From the NCBI RefSeq assembly GCF_000590475.1, contig NZ_CP007441.1, positions 1,238,091 to 1,302,090 of the forward strand: DNA of 64,000 nt, in the 5' to 3' direction. Position numbers and translations under genes: made by a program. The stretch comes from Stutzerimonas stutzeri. GTDB taxonomy: Bacteria > Pseudomonadota > Gammaproteobacteria > Pseudomonadales > Pseudomonadaceae. Below the pieces are notes generated by a model. That model searched no databases. It was not told the origin of the DNA and worked only from the letters and a program-made list of their open reading frames with translations. Positions 34,420-43,003 of this stretch are shown one piece after another. Positions within the stretch are counted from its first letter, which is position 1. Each line of letters starts with the position of its first letter.

Positions 34420-36753
34420 GTGGCGGTCGTCATCAGTGCTGTGTTGTGCATCATCCTGGGCTTGGTGCTCGCTGTCGGTGGTTGGAAAGTCATCACGCTC
34501 GGCGGGACCTGGTATTTTGCGGTGCTTGCGGTGGGTTTTCTGCTGACCGGCATGTTGCTGCTGGCTAGACGCCGGGCTGCGCTGTGGGTTTATGCACTGG
34601 TGATGTTCGGCGCCTTGGGTTGGGCGCTCTATGAGGTGGGCTTCGACTGGTGGCAGCTGGCGCCGCGCGGCAGCATCGTCGCGCCGCTGGGATTGTGGCT
34701 ATTGATGCCCTGGGTCGCCCAGCGGCTGGGTTGGCAACATTTCGGTGCGCGAGCCTGGGGCGGCAGCGCGCTGCCGCTGATGCTGGCGGTGCTGCTCTGG
34801 GGCGCCGCCGCGGTACAGGCGATTTCCAGCGACAGCCACGACATCAGAGGCATGCTGCCGCAACCGCTGGCGGCGGCACCTGTTAGCGATGGGGCCACTG
34901 TTCCCGAGGGCGAATGGCATGCCTACGGCCGCACCCAGCATGGCACGCGTTACTCGCCGCTGGAGCAGGTCACGCCGAGCAATGTCGATCGGTTGGAGAA
35001 GGTTTGGGAGTTCAGTACTGGGGATCGTCGCCGGCCAAGCGACCCGGAGGAAACCACCTACGAAGTCACTCCGCTGAAGATCGACGACAGCCTGTATATC
35101 TGCACGCCGCACAATTTCGTCATCGCGCTGGACGCCGACACCGGGCAGGAGCGTTGGCGCTTCGATCCGAAGGTTCCGGACTCGGTCAATCGCCAGCACC
35201 TGACCTGTCGTGGGCTGTCCTATCACCTCAGTGATGCGCCCGCTGGTGAGCAGGCCTGTCAGCAACGGCTGTTCATGCCGACCGCCGACGCACGGCTGAT
35301 CGCGCTGGATGCCAAAACAGGTCGGGTATGTCCGGGGTTCGGTCGCAATGGCGCGGTAAATCTCTGGGCGAACATGCCGAACGTGAAGGAGGGCTTTTAC
35401 TACTCCACCTCGCCGCCGGTGATCGCTAACGGCCTGGTCATCATCGGCGGCGCGGTGAACGACAATGTGTCGACCACCGAACCGTCCGGTGTGATCCGCG
35501 CTTACGACGCCATTACGGGCGAACTGAAGTGGAACTGGGATCCGGGTAATCCGCAGCAGACCGAGCCGATCGCCGAGGGCGAAACCTACAGCGAAAGCAC
35601 GCCGAACAGCTGGAGCATGTCCAGCGCCGACGAGGCGCTGGGGTTGATTTACGTGCCGCTGGGCAATCAGGTACCGGATCAGTGGGGTGGCAATCGTAGC
35701 GAGAACAGCGAGCGTTTCTCCTCTTCGATCGTTGCCCTCGATCTCGCTACCGGCGAGCTGCGCTGGGTATTCCAGACGGTGCATCACGATCTCTGGGACA
35801 TGGACGTGCCGGCGCAGCCGAGTCTGGTCGATATCGACACGGAAAATGGCTCGGTCCCGGCACTGGTCGCGCCGACCAAGCAGGGCGACATCTATGTGCT
35901 GGATCGCCGCACCGGTGAACCGATTCTGCCGGTCCGTGAAGTGCCTGCGCCGCAGGGTGCCGCCGAAGGGGATCGGGCAGCGCCCATCCAGCCGGTTTCG
36001 GCGCTGTCGTACGAGCCGCCGATGCTGCAGGGCAAGGATCTCTGGGGTGCTACCTTCATCGACCAGATGATGTGCCATATCCAGTTCCACTCGCTGCGCT
36101 ACGAAGGCCGCTATACGCCGCCATCGACCCAGGGCTCCTTGGTGCATCCGGGCAACTTCGGCGTCTTCAACTGGGGCGGCGTGGCGGTCGATCCGGTTAG
36201 ACAGATGGTGTTCAGTACGCCGGCTTATCTGCCGTTCACCTCGACCCTGATTCCCCGCGAGAATGACCGCAAAACCTATGTTTCAGACAGCGAGCCGCAC
36301 CTCAACGAGAATTTCGGCGCGCCCTTCGCGGTCGAGCTCCAACCCTTCGTTTCGCCGATCGGCCTGCCTTGCATCGCGCCGCCTTGGGGCTATGTTGCTG
36401 GCGCCGATCTGCGCACCGGCAAGACCCACTGGATGCGCAAGAACGGCACCGTGCGGGATCGGGCGCCCATTCCGCTGCCGTTCAAAATGGGCGTGCCGAG
36501 TCTCGGCGGGCCGATGCTGACGGCTGGTGGCGTGGCGTTTCTCAGCGGCACGCTGGACTATTACCTGCGCGCTTATGACGTCACCACTGGCAAGGAGCTG
36601 GGCAAATGGCGGTTGCCGGCAGGCGGCCAGGCGACGCCGATGACCTATCTGAGTCGCTCAGGGCGGCAGATAGTGGTGGTGGTCGCCGGCGGTCATGGCT
36701 CCCTCGGGACCAAAGCGGGTGACTCGGTCATCGCCTATGCCTTGCCACGGTAG
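34420..36753 (+). CDS. gcd: Membrane-bound PQQ glucose dehydrogenase
   Basis: 777 residues from a GTG start with AGGAGG six bases upstream. The first 140 residues contain five membrane helices that anchor the enzyme and bind ubiquinone, as in E. coli Gcd. The eight-bladed PQQ domain follows (EWHAYGRTQHGTRYSPLEQV, GGAVNDNVSTTEPSGVIRAYD, VHHDLWDMDVPAQPSLVD, LGGPMLTAGGVAFLSGTLD). It oxidises glucose to gluconolactone on the periplasmic face and feeds the quinone pool. The family also contains quinate dehydrogenases; size and motifs favour glucose. Confidence 0.93.
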   Translation: MAVVISAVLCIILGLVLAVGGWKVITLGGTWYFAVLAVGFLLTGMLLLARRRAALWVYALVMFGALGWALYEVGFDWWQLAPRGSIVAPLGLWLLMPWVAQRLGWQHFGARAWGGSALPLMLAVLLWGAAAVQAISSDSHDIRGMLPQPLAAAPVSDGATVPEGEWHAYGRTQHGTRYSPLEQVTPSNVDRLEKVWEFSTGDRRRPSDPEETTYEVTPLKIDDSLYICTPHNFVIALDADTGQERWRFDPKVPDSVNRQHLTCRGLSYHLSDAPAGEQACQQRLFMPTADARLIALDAKTGRVCPGFGRNGAVNLWANMPNVKEGFYYSTSPPVIANGLVIIGGAVNDNVSTTEPSGVIRAYDAITGELKWNWDPGNPQQTEPIAEGETYSESTPNSWSMSSADEALGLIYVPLGNQVPDQWGGNRSENSERFSSSIVALDLATGELRWVFQTVHHDLWDMDVPAQPSLVDIDTENGSVPALVAPTKQGDIYVLDRRTGEPILPVREVPAPQGAAEGDRAAPIQPVSALSYEPPMLQGKDLWGATFIDQMMCHIQFHSLRYEGRYTPPSTQGSLVHPGNFGVFNWGGVAVDPVRQMVFSTPAYLPFTSTLIPRENDRKTYVSDSEPHLNENFGAPFAVELQPFVSPIGLPCIAPPWGYVAGADLRTGKTHWMRKNGTVRDRAPIPLPFKMGVPSLGGPMLTAGGVAFLSGTLDYYLRAYDVTTGKELGKWRLPAGGQATPMTYLSRSGRQIVVVVAGGHGSLGTKAGDSVIAYALPR

Positions 36754-36905
36754 CCGGCGTTGGCAGGTTTGGTTAGAGCGGGTCGGATCAGGAAGTGCGT
36801 CTGGGTCTCGCTTATCTTTTACCGGGCGATTCGGCTGGCTGTCGTGGCGCGTTTGCATCCGACGGCCTGTTAGAATCGCCGCCTTCGACTCACAGGATTG
36901 TTCAA

Positions 36906-37742
36906 ATGGCCGCAATCGGGCGCTTCAACAGCATGCAGATCGTCAAGCACACCGGTTTCGGCCTATACCTGGACGGCGGGCCGGACGGCGAGATCCTGCT
37001 GCCCAATCGTTACATCCCCAAGAATGTCCCGACCGAGGTCGATGATTGGCTGAACGTGTTCATCTACCTCGACAGCGAAGACAAGCTCATCGCGACCACC
37101 GAGAAGCCCAAGGTCCAGGTGGGCGAGTTCGCCAGCCTCAAGGTCGTCGAAATCAATCGGGTCGGACTATTCCTCGACTGGGGGCTGCCCAAAGACCTGC
37201 TGCTGCCGCACTCCGAAGAAAAGCGTCCGTTGAAAGAGGGCGATTACTGCGTCGTCCACGTCTACCTCGACAAGCACACCAAACGCATCACGGCCACCGC
37301 GCGACTGGACCGTTATCTCGACAAGACGCCGCCGCGCTACAGCATTGGCGAGGCGGTGGATCTGCTGGTGGTGGAGCCCACCGATCTGGGCTACAAGGCA
37401 ATCATCAACGGCAAGCACTGGGGGCTGATCCACAAGAACGAAGCCTTCAAGTTCCTGCGCGGCGGCATGCGCGAGAACGGCTATATAAAGGAAGTGCGCG
37501 CGGACGGGAAAATCAGCCTGAGCCTCCAGCCGGTGGGCAGCGAAGCCGGTGATGCCTTGCAAGCGCTGATTCTGCAAAAGCTGCAGGAAAATCAGGGCAG
37601 CCTTCCTGTCAGCGACAAAACGGCGGCCGACGAGATTGCCCGGCTATTCGGCGTCAGCAAGGGCAACTTCAAAAAGGCCATCGGCGGCCTCTATAAGCAA
37701 GGCCGAATCGTGATTCACCCGGATCGTATTGAGCGCACCTGA
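36906..37742 (+). CDS. S1-domain RNA-binding protein, CvfB/YitL family
   Basis: 278 residues from the ATG at 36906. It has S1-type OB domains in series (MQIVKHTGFGLYLDGG; LKVVEINRVGLFLDWGLPKDLLLPHSEE; a third around DLLVVEPTDLGYKAIINGKHWGLIHKNEA) and a C-terminal winged helix (DEIARLFGVSKGNFKKAIGGLYKQGRI). This is the CvfB layout known from Staphylococcus and Bacillus, where it binds RNA. The gene is followed by a terminator at 37796. Confidence 0.92.
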   Translation: MAAIGRFNSMQIVKHTGFGLYLDGGPDGEILLPNRYIPKNVPTEVDDWLNVFIYLDSEDKLIATTEKPKVQVGEFASLKVVEINRVGLFLDWGLPKDLLLPHSEEKRPLKEGDYCVVHVYLDKHTKRITATARLDRYLDKTPPRYSIGEAVDLLVVEPTDLGYKAIINGKHWGLIHKNEAFKFLRGGMRENGYIKEVRADGKISLSLQPVGSEAGDALQALILQKLQENQGSLPVSDKTAADEIARLFGVSKGNFKKAIGGLYKQGRIVIHPDRIERT

Positions 37743-38093
37743 TTTATAAATGCGCAACCCGCCGGGGCCTTGCCTCCTTCTGGCGATTGCTCTGCAAGCC
37801 CGACCGTGCGCCGACGGTAGGGCTTTTGAGCTGCTGTCACGCCAGATAACACATCACTAATCTCGTGAAACCGTTGAGCTAGACGGCATTTCGGCCAGGT
37901 CTCGTCCGGCACGACTCCTTCGCGATACCGCTCGTCCCCGCTAAGTGTTGCTGGGTGTAACAAGGCGGAACTCCCTCAGAGCGATTCATGTCCAGAAAGG
38001 GCGTCTGGTCAGCCAGGGGCTTGCAAGGAACCACCGTTGGTTCTTCCGCGGATGTTTAGCGCGCTCGGAGAAGCTGTGGATAGACATACCGAA
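37743..38093. other. Intergenic region before rfaH
   Basis: About 350 bases holding the terminator at 37796-37827 and presumably the rfaH promoter. Short frames here lack ribosome sites. No operator is recognisable. Confidence 0.4.
37796..37827 (+). terminator. Intrinsic terminator after the CvfB-like gene
   Basis: Interrupted stem AAGCCC-ACCGT / ACGGT-GGGCTT with a six-base loop, followed by TT. It lies 54 bases after the stop codon and isolates the CvfB-like gene from the rfaH region. Confidence 0.8.
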
Positions 38094-38603
38094 ATGCCGA
38101 AGGCCTTGTACCTACTGCAATGCAAGCCGCGCCAGGACGGGCGAGCGCAGGAGCATCTCATGCGCCAGGGCTTTGAATGCTTTGCGCCGGTTTTCACGGT
38201 GCAGAGCATTTGCACCGGCAAGCTGCGCGAGCAGCAACAGCCACTATTTCCCGGGTATGTATTCATTCGCATGGGCAGTGAAGACAGCTGGCTATCGTTA
38301 CGTTCCACTCGCGGTGTCAATCGCGTCGTTGCGTTCTGCGGTCAGCCTTGTCAGGTGCAGGACGTCATTGTCGATCACCTCCGGCAACGCTGTGCAGCGA
38401 TAGGCGCCAGGCCTGCGTTGGTGCCCGGTGATCGAGTGCAGGTCAAGGTCGGTGAGTTTGCCGACATGGACGCCATCTTCCTTTCCATGGAAGGCGAGGA
38501 GCGGGTGATGCTGCTGTTGAATGTGCTCAATCGCCAGCAGCGGATCCAGGTACGTCTGGCGAGCGTTCAGCCCGTCCAGCGGCGCGCGGTTTCGTCGCTC
38601 TAA
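38094..38603 (+). CDS. rfaH: Transcription antiterminator RfaH
   Basis: 169 residues from ATG 38094 (E. coli RfaH has 162). The N-terminal NusG-like domain starts PKALYLLQCKPRQDGRAQEHL and contains LFPGYVFIRM and RSTRGVNRVV; the C-terminal KOW-type domain includes PGDRVQVKVGEFADMDAIF and MLLLNVLNRQQRIQV. RfaH loads on RNA polymerase at ops elements and carries it through long surface-polysaccharide operons, also recruiting ribosomes. A frame extends to 38037 but only the internal ATG matches the family. The next operon starts with a good ops element 115 bases downstream, so regulator and target are side by side. Confidence 0.9.
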   Translation: MPKALYLLQCKPRQDGRAQEHLMRQGFECFAPVFTVQSICTGKLREQQQPLFPGYVFIRMGSEDSWLSLRSTRGVNRVVAFCGQPCQVQDVIVDHLRQRCAAIGARPALVPGDRVQVKVGEFADMDAIFLSMEGEERVMLLLNVLNRQQRIQVRLASVQPVQRRAVSSL

Positions 38604-38695
38604 TAACAAAACTCCGATCGTTTTTTTGCTTTGCCTGCCGTTTTGATCTGCTGGTTGGGGCGGCCTGTGGCTGTTTTTGTGGCTGCTGGCAAAAC

Positions 38696-38728
38696 CGCTA
38701 CAGGGACTCTGGCCCTGGGGCGGTAGCG
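38696..38728 (+). other. JUMPStart-type hairpin overlapping ops
   Basis: CGCTAC (38696-38701) can pair with GTAGCG (38723-38728), and CAGGG (38701-38705) with CCCTG (38713-38717), making a nested hairpin whose 3' arm is the ops element. JUMPStart leaders upstream of enterobacterial polysaccharide operons have the same layout, with ops at the 3' end of about 39 bases. Confidence 0.6.
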
Positions 38729-38730
38729 TG
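38719..38730 (+). promoter_or_regulatory. ops element (RfaH recruitment site)
   Basis: GGCGGTAGCGTG is an exact match to the 12-base E. coli ops element. It is on the coding strand, 187 bases before the first gene of the export operon and 116 bases after the rfaH stop, preceded by CCCTGG as in JUMPStart sequences. Confidence 0.9.
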
Positions 38731-38916
38731 CCTGAACCAAGGCCTCGAGTCTGCTTCAAGGTGGGATGGAAAAGGCTTGGGTTAAGCCACCGCTCATCGA
38801 TTCTGCAACTGTCGGGGATATTTGCGGTCTGTTGCGTGTCTATGCCTGCTCACATAAGCCTGCGTCGTGGCCGGAGCCGGTATGAACAACAATTTATCTC
38901 CGAGAAGGGATTCCAT

Positions 38917-40074
38917 ATGAGGAACATCACGCTTCCAGGTGTATCGCTACTGTGCCTTGTCGCTACCGATAGCTGGGCAGTGGACGATCCGCAGGAAATA
39001 CGCATTGGCGGCTTCGAGTTCACCCCGACCCTAATCGTCCGTGAGAGCTACGACGACAACTATCGCGGGCTGTCGGATAACGAGCAGGCGTCCTGGGTGA
39101 CCGGAATCAACCCGACCTTTTTGCTAGGTACGGGAAACCGCAATAGCGAGTACGAGCTTGAGTACTCCCTGAACAGCGACATCTTTCATTCGGATTCCGA
39201 AGCCAGCAATACCGATCACCATCTGAATCTCAGAAGTGTCATGGAGTTCACCTCCCGCCATCGCCTGAGTTGGGGGCTCGCCTACCACCGCGTAGAGGAG
39301 ACCGCCGATACCGAAGACGCAACCGAGAATGACAAGTACAGCCGGGCCATCGCCCGCGCGGCTTATCGTTTCGGCGCTCGGACCGCGCGTAACCAGCTCG
39401 AGTTCGGAACCAACTACGAGCAGCTTCGTTACTACAACAGCGGCAACATCAACGCATCCGAAGAACGCGACAGCCTGATGTTCAACTCCATCTGGTTCCA
39501 TCGTCTGGGCGCCAGAACACGCTCGCTGGTCGAGGTTCGGCACACCGATCATGACTACAAGCTCGCCACTGCGCTGCGTGACAGCACCAACATAGCGCTG
39601 CTTGGTGGCGCGACCTGGGACGCCACCGCGAAGACCTCCGGCAGCTTCAAGCTCGGCGCCGAGCGCAAGGATTTCGACAACGATCAGCGCAAGGATTTCA
39701 CCAGTCCGATGTGGGAAGCCGGCGTCACCTGGAAGCCGCGCACTTACTCGGTGTTCAACCTGACCTCGCGGCGTGCCTTCGATGAAGGTGACGACGGGGC
39801 TAGCACGATCAATGACTGGACCACCCTGGCGACCTGGGATCACGAGTGGACCTCGCGCATTGCGACCGAATTGAAGTACCGCTTCTCCGATCGCGACTAC
39901 GAAGGAATCGGCCGAAATGACGAAAGAACGTCCTACGGTGCCGGTGTGACTTATTCACCGGATCGCTGGATCGACGTGACTCTCTCTTATCTCAGAACAG
40001 AGAACGACTCCAATCTGAGCGTGGAGACCTACGACCGAAACGTTTACCTGCTGAGCTTCGACCTGAGCCTTTGA
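38917..40074 (+). CDS. Outer-membrane beta-barrel protein of the polysaccharide export system
   Basis: 385 residues from ATG 38917. The signal peptide ends DSWAVDD. The rest is a regular alternation of amphipathic strands (ITPTL-, YELEYSLNSDIF, HLNLRSVMEFTSRHRLSWGLAY, VTLSYLRTENDSN) ending in a terminal Leu after a strand (YLLSFDLSL), typical of a 16-18-strand barrel. It resembles the BBP2/VpsM-EpsL type encoded in Vibrio and Methylobacillus exopolysaccharide loci. It opens the operon immediately before a short Wza-like protein, so it is probably the actual outer-membrane conduit. Confidence 0.85.
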   Translation: MRNITLPGVSLLCLVATDSWAVDDPQEIRIGGFEFTPTLIVRESYDDNYRGLSDNEQASWVTGINPTFLLGTGNRNSEYELEYSLNSDIFHSDSEASNTDHHLNLRSVMEFTSRHRLSWGLAYHRVEETADTEDATENDKYSRAIARAAYRFGARTARNQLEFGTNYEQLRYYNSGNINASEERDSLMFNSIWFHRLGARTRSLVEVRHTDHDYKLATALRDSTNIALLGGATWDATAKTSGSFKLGAERKDFDNDQRKDFTSPMWEAGVTWKPRTYSVFNLTSRRAFDEGDDGASTINDWTTLATWDHEWTSRIATELKYRFSDRDYEGIGRNDERTSYGAGVTYSPDRWIDVTLSYLRTENDSNLSVETYDRNVYLLSFDLSL

Positions 40075-40116
40075 GGCCAGGTAGGACGTTAACCAGTGCC
40101 TAAGGAGGAGCCGACC

Positions 40117-40650
40117 ATGCGCATCCCGAACATCTATAAATTCCTTTCCGTGCTGTTGCTGCTGGCGTTCAGCGCCGCGGCCAGCGCCGCCCAATATCAG
40201 CTGGGCTCGGGCGATATCATCCGTATCAGCGTTCACGGAGAGCCGGATCTCTCTTTTGAAGAAATACGCCTGACCGATGCCGGCACCTTTACCTTCCCCT
40301 TCATCGGCGAGGTCGACGCCAACGGCAAGACGCCGGGCGATGTGCGCAAGGTGCTGGTGGAAAAACTCAAGGACGGCTACCTGATCGACCCGCGTGTTTC
40401 GGTATCAGTGGTCAATTATCGCGAGTTCTACATCGCTGGCGAGGTCAAGCTTCCCGGCGGTTATCCCTACCAGCCCGGGCTCACCCTGGATCGCGCGATC
40501 GCACTGGCCGGAGGCCTTACCGAACGCGCTTCGACCAAGCGCATGACCATCGTGCGGGGCTCCCAAGGCAGCCGCGCTGAAGAGAAAGCCACCATGGACA
40601 CGCAGGTTCACCCTGGCGACACGATCAACATCGACGAAGGATTCTTCTGA
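40117..40650 (+). CDS. Short polysaccharide export protein (Wza-like, Poly_export + SLBB)
   Basis: 177 residues from ATG 40117 with AAGGAGG upstream. Signal peptide ending AASAAQ, with no lipobox, then the Poly_export domain (YQLGSGDIIRISVHGEPDL; RLTDAGTFTFPFIGEV) and one SLBB domain (FYIAGEVKLPGGYPYQPGLTLDRAIALAGGL). True Wza is about 380 residues, has a lipidated cysteine and a C-terminal helix that crosses the outer membrane; both are missing here. It is therefore a periplasmic ring that must work with another outer-membrane pore, most likely the adjacent barrel. Its stop shares a base with the next start (TGATG). Confidence 0.92.
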   Translation: MRIPNIYKFLSVLLLLAFSAAASAAQYQLGSGDIIRISVHGEPDLSFEEIRLTDAGTFTFPFIGEVDANGKTPGDVRKVLVEKLKDGYLIDPRVSVSVVNYREFYIAGEVKLPGGYPYQPGLTLDRAIALAGGLTERASTKRMTIVRGSQGSRAEEKATMDTQVHPGDTINIDEGFF

Positions 40651-42848
40651 TGAATAGCCCAGTTCGCCCGGATCGACCTTGGCAGCGCCCCGCAGGGCCG
40701 GCAGCCGATAGCGATTTCATAGACCTGAAGAAAATCTGGCACGCGATCTGGTCGCGCAAATGGGGCATTGTCCTGCTGGTGGCCATTGTCGCGTTGCTGA
40801 CTATTTTGCTGCTTTCGCGGGTGACGCCGATCTACAAGGCCGTCACTTCGGTGCTCATCGAGACCAAAGGCACGCCGGTGCTGTCGTTCCAGCCAGCGGC
40901 CGATACGCCGGTCGAACTCAGCGAATACCTGCAGACCCAACTCAGCCTGATGCAGAGCCGTGGCGTCGCCGAGCGTGTCGTCCGCGACCTGAATCTGACC
41001 GAGCACCCCGAGTTCGACCTGCGTCAGCAGCCTGGGCCGCTGGTTGATTTCTCGGGCATCGTCGATGCGCTGACCGGGGAAGAGCCCGAGCCGCTCACCG
41101 AGGCTCAGATCATCGATTACGCGACTCAGGCCTTCATGGATCGCACGACTGTGTGGGTCGAAGGCAAGAGCCAGCTGGTCTATCTATCCATTGCCATGGC
41201 TGATCGTCTGACCGCTGCGCAAGCGACCAATCAGCTGGCGCAGGCCTACATCGAAGCGCAGCTGGAGGCCAAGGTCGACATGTCGATGACAGCCGCCAGC
41301 TGGATGAACGACCGCCTGGTTTCCTTGCGTCAGAAGCTGAAGGATTCCGAAGACCGTCTCCAGGCCTACCTGGACGCCGAGGGGCTGGTCGATCTGGACG
41401 GCGTCGGCACCATCAGCGCCAACGAACTCTCCCTGACCGGCGACCGTATGATCGACGCCCGCCGTCAGCGTGCCGAAGCCGAAAGCCAGTATCGTCAGGT
41501 CGAGTCCATGCGCAGCCAGGGCTGGGAGCGTCTGGCCAGCGTGCCGGCCGTGCTTGGCCATCCGCTGATCCAGCAGTTCAAGGCCGACCAGGCGCATGCC
41601 CGTTCGCGTGTCGAAGATCTTTCGCGTCGTTATGGGGACCGCCACCCGGCGATGGCTTCCGCGCGCTCGGATCTCAACGCCGCCACTGCCAGCCTGAAGC
41701 AGCAGGTCGAGCAGGTTGTGGCGAGCATCGAGCGCAACTACCAGCTCGCCGTGGCCAACGAGAATTCGCTACGCGCTTCGTTCGACGAGAACAAGGGCCG
41801 TATCCAGGACATCTCCCGCAAGGAATTCAAGGTGCGTGACCTGCAGCGTCAGGTCGAAAGCGACCGAGCGCTGTACGACACCTTCATGACCCGTTTGCAG
41901 GAAACCACCGCGACCTCGGATCTGAGCTCCACCAACGCCCGCATAGTCGATGCGGCCATCCCACCGACCGAACCCAGCGCGCCGAACAAGAAGCTGATCA
42001 TGGTCGTGGCGCTGTTCCTCGCACTGGTGCTGGGAATTGCCCAGGCGATCATTCGCGAAATTCTCGACAACACCTTCAAGAGCTCCGAAGAAGTCGAGAG
42101 CAAGCTGGGGCTGCCGGTCATGGGCATCGTTCCACAGGTGCCGCGCAAGCTGCGCAAGGAAGTCAGCCATCTGTTCGAACGCAGCTCGGACAAGCGCTTC
42201 TGCGAAGCCGTGCGGACCATTCGCACCAATTTGCTGCTGAGCGAAGCCAGCCAGCCTCGGCAGGTGCTGGTGGTGACCTCCACGGCGCCGGACGAGGGCA
42301 AGAGCTCGGTGTCGGCCAACCTGGCGTTCGCCATGGGGCAGTTGCATCGTGTCCTGCTGATCGATGCCGACCTGCGCCGCGCGACTTTGGACAAGGCGTT
42401 CGACTTCAAGCCGGGTACGCCAGGCTTGGTCAACCTCATCGGCGGCAACGCGAAGCTCGAGGAGTGCATCCACTCCGTTGGCAACGTGGACATGATCGCC
42501 GCCGGACCGGTGCCTTCCAACCCGCTGGAACTGCTGTCCTCGCCGCGCTTCGCCAAGTTGCTCGAAGTGGTCAAGGGCCGCTATGACCGCATCATCATCG
42601 ACTCGCCACCAAGCCAGGCGGTCAGCGATGCTGCCGTGCTGTCGACCCTTGCCGACGCGGTGATCTACGTCGTCAAGTCCGACAGCACGCTGATCCCACA
42701 CGTGCAGAAGGGCGTGAGCCAGCTGCAGAACAGCAACGCGCCGCTTACCGGCGTGGTGCTTAACCATGTCGATATCGAGAAAGCCAAGAAGAACGGTCAG
42801 TTCCGTGGCTACTACGACCATTACGGATACAGCGAGCAGACGGTCTAA
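40650..42848 (+). CDS. Polysaccharide co-polymerase / tyrosine autokinase (Wzc-like)
   Basis: 732 residues. Wzz-type N-terminus with TM1 at about 38-58, a large periplasmic helical region with coiled coil (about 70-430), TM2 near 450, and a C-terminal BY-kinase: Walker A in STAPDEGKSSVSAN (about 545), A' motif VLLIDADLRRATL and Walker B IIIDSPPS. The tail ends RGYYDHYGYSEQTV with four tyrosines, a short version of the autophosphorylated Tyr cluster. It controls chain length and export through phosphorylation cycles. It is translated with the Wza-like gene (one-base overlap). Confidence 0.94.
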   Translation: MNSPVRPDRPWQRPAGPAADSDFIDLKKIWHAIWSRKWGIVLLVAIVALLTILLLSRVTPIYKAVTSVLIETKGTPVLSFQPAADTPVELSEYLQTQLSLMQSRGVAERVVRDLNLTEHPEFDLRQQPGPLVDFSGIVDALTGEEPEPLTEAQIIDYATQAFMDRTTVWVEGKSQLVYLSIAMADRLTAAQATNQLAQAYIEAQLEAKVDMSMTAASWMNDRLVSLRQKLKDSEDRLQAYLDAEGLVDLDGVGTISANELSLTGDRMIDARRQRAEAESQYRQVESMRSQGWERLASVPAVLGHPLIQQFKADQAHARSRVEDLSRRYGDRHPAMASARSDLNAATASLKQQVEQVVASIERNYQLAVANENSLRASFDENKGRIQDISRKEFKVRDLQRQVESDRALYDTFMTRLQETTATSDLSSTNARIVDAAIPPTEPSAPNKKLIMVVALFLALVLGIAQAIIREILDNTFKSSEEVESKLGLPVMGIVPQVPRKLRKEVSHLFERSSDKRFCEAVRTIRTNLLLSEASQPRQVLVVTSTAPDEGKSSVSANLAFAMGQLHRVLLIDADLRRATLDKAFDFKPGTPGLVNLIGGNAKLEECIHSVGNVDMIAAGPVPSNPLELLSSPRFAKLLEVVKGRYDRIIIDSPPSQAVSDAAVLSTLADAVIYVVKSDSTLIPHVQKGVSQLQNSNAPLTGVVLNHVDIEKAKKNGQFRGYYDHYGYSEQTV

Positions 42849-43003
42849 GATCGGCTCGCGCTATCTCGTACCGGGTCAGGTTCCGCCAATGGTGAGCCTG
42901 GCCCGGATTGACTCTCTGCCCAGCAAACGAATTTGCGCCATCGGCCCCCTGAAGGGTCGCGCCGAGGCACGCCTGTATCAATGACTGAATCGAGGATCCT
43001 GCT

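Larger units (their letters stand above)
38604..38916 (+). other. Leader of the exopolysaccharide operon
   Basis: 313 bases between rfaH and the first export gene. It contains a T7 run near 38621 close to the rfaH stop, the hairpin at 38696-38728 and the ops element at 38719-38730. About 185 bases of apparently untranslated leader follow. The frame open through it (from 38677) has no ribosome site and no coding character. Confidence 0.6.

Noticed and set aside
34699..36147. 482-codon minus-strand frame inside gcd
   Set aside because: Antisense shadow of the PQQ dehydrogenase; composition is arginine/histidine-rich as typical of reverse frames.
38696..38728. Intrinsic terminator after rfaH
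   Set aside because: The hairpin is not followed by a T-run and its 3' arm is the ops element, so an antitermination leader is the better reading.
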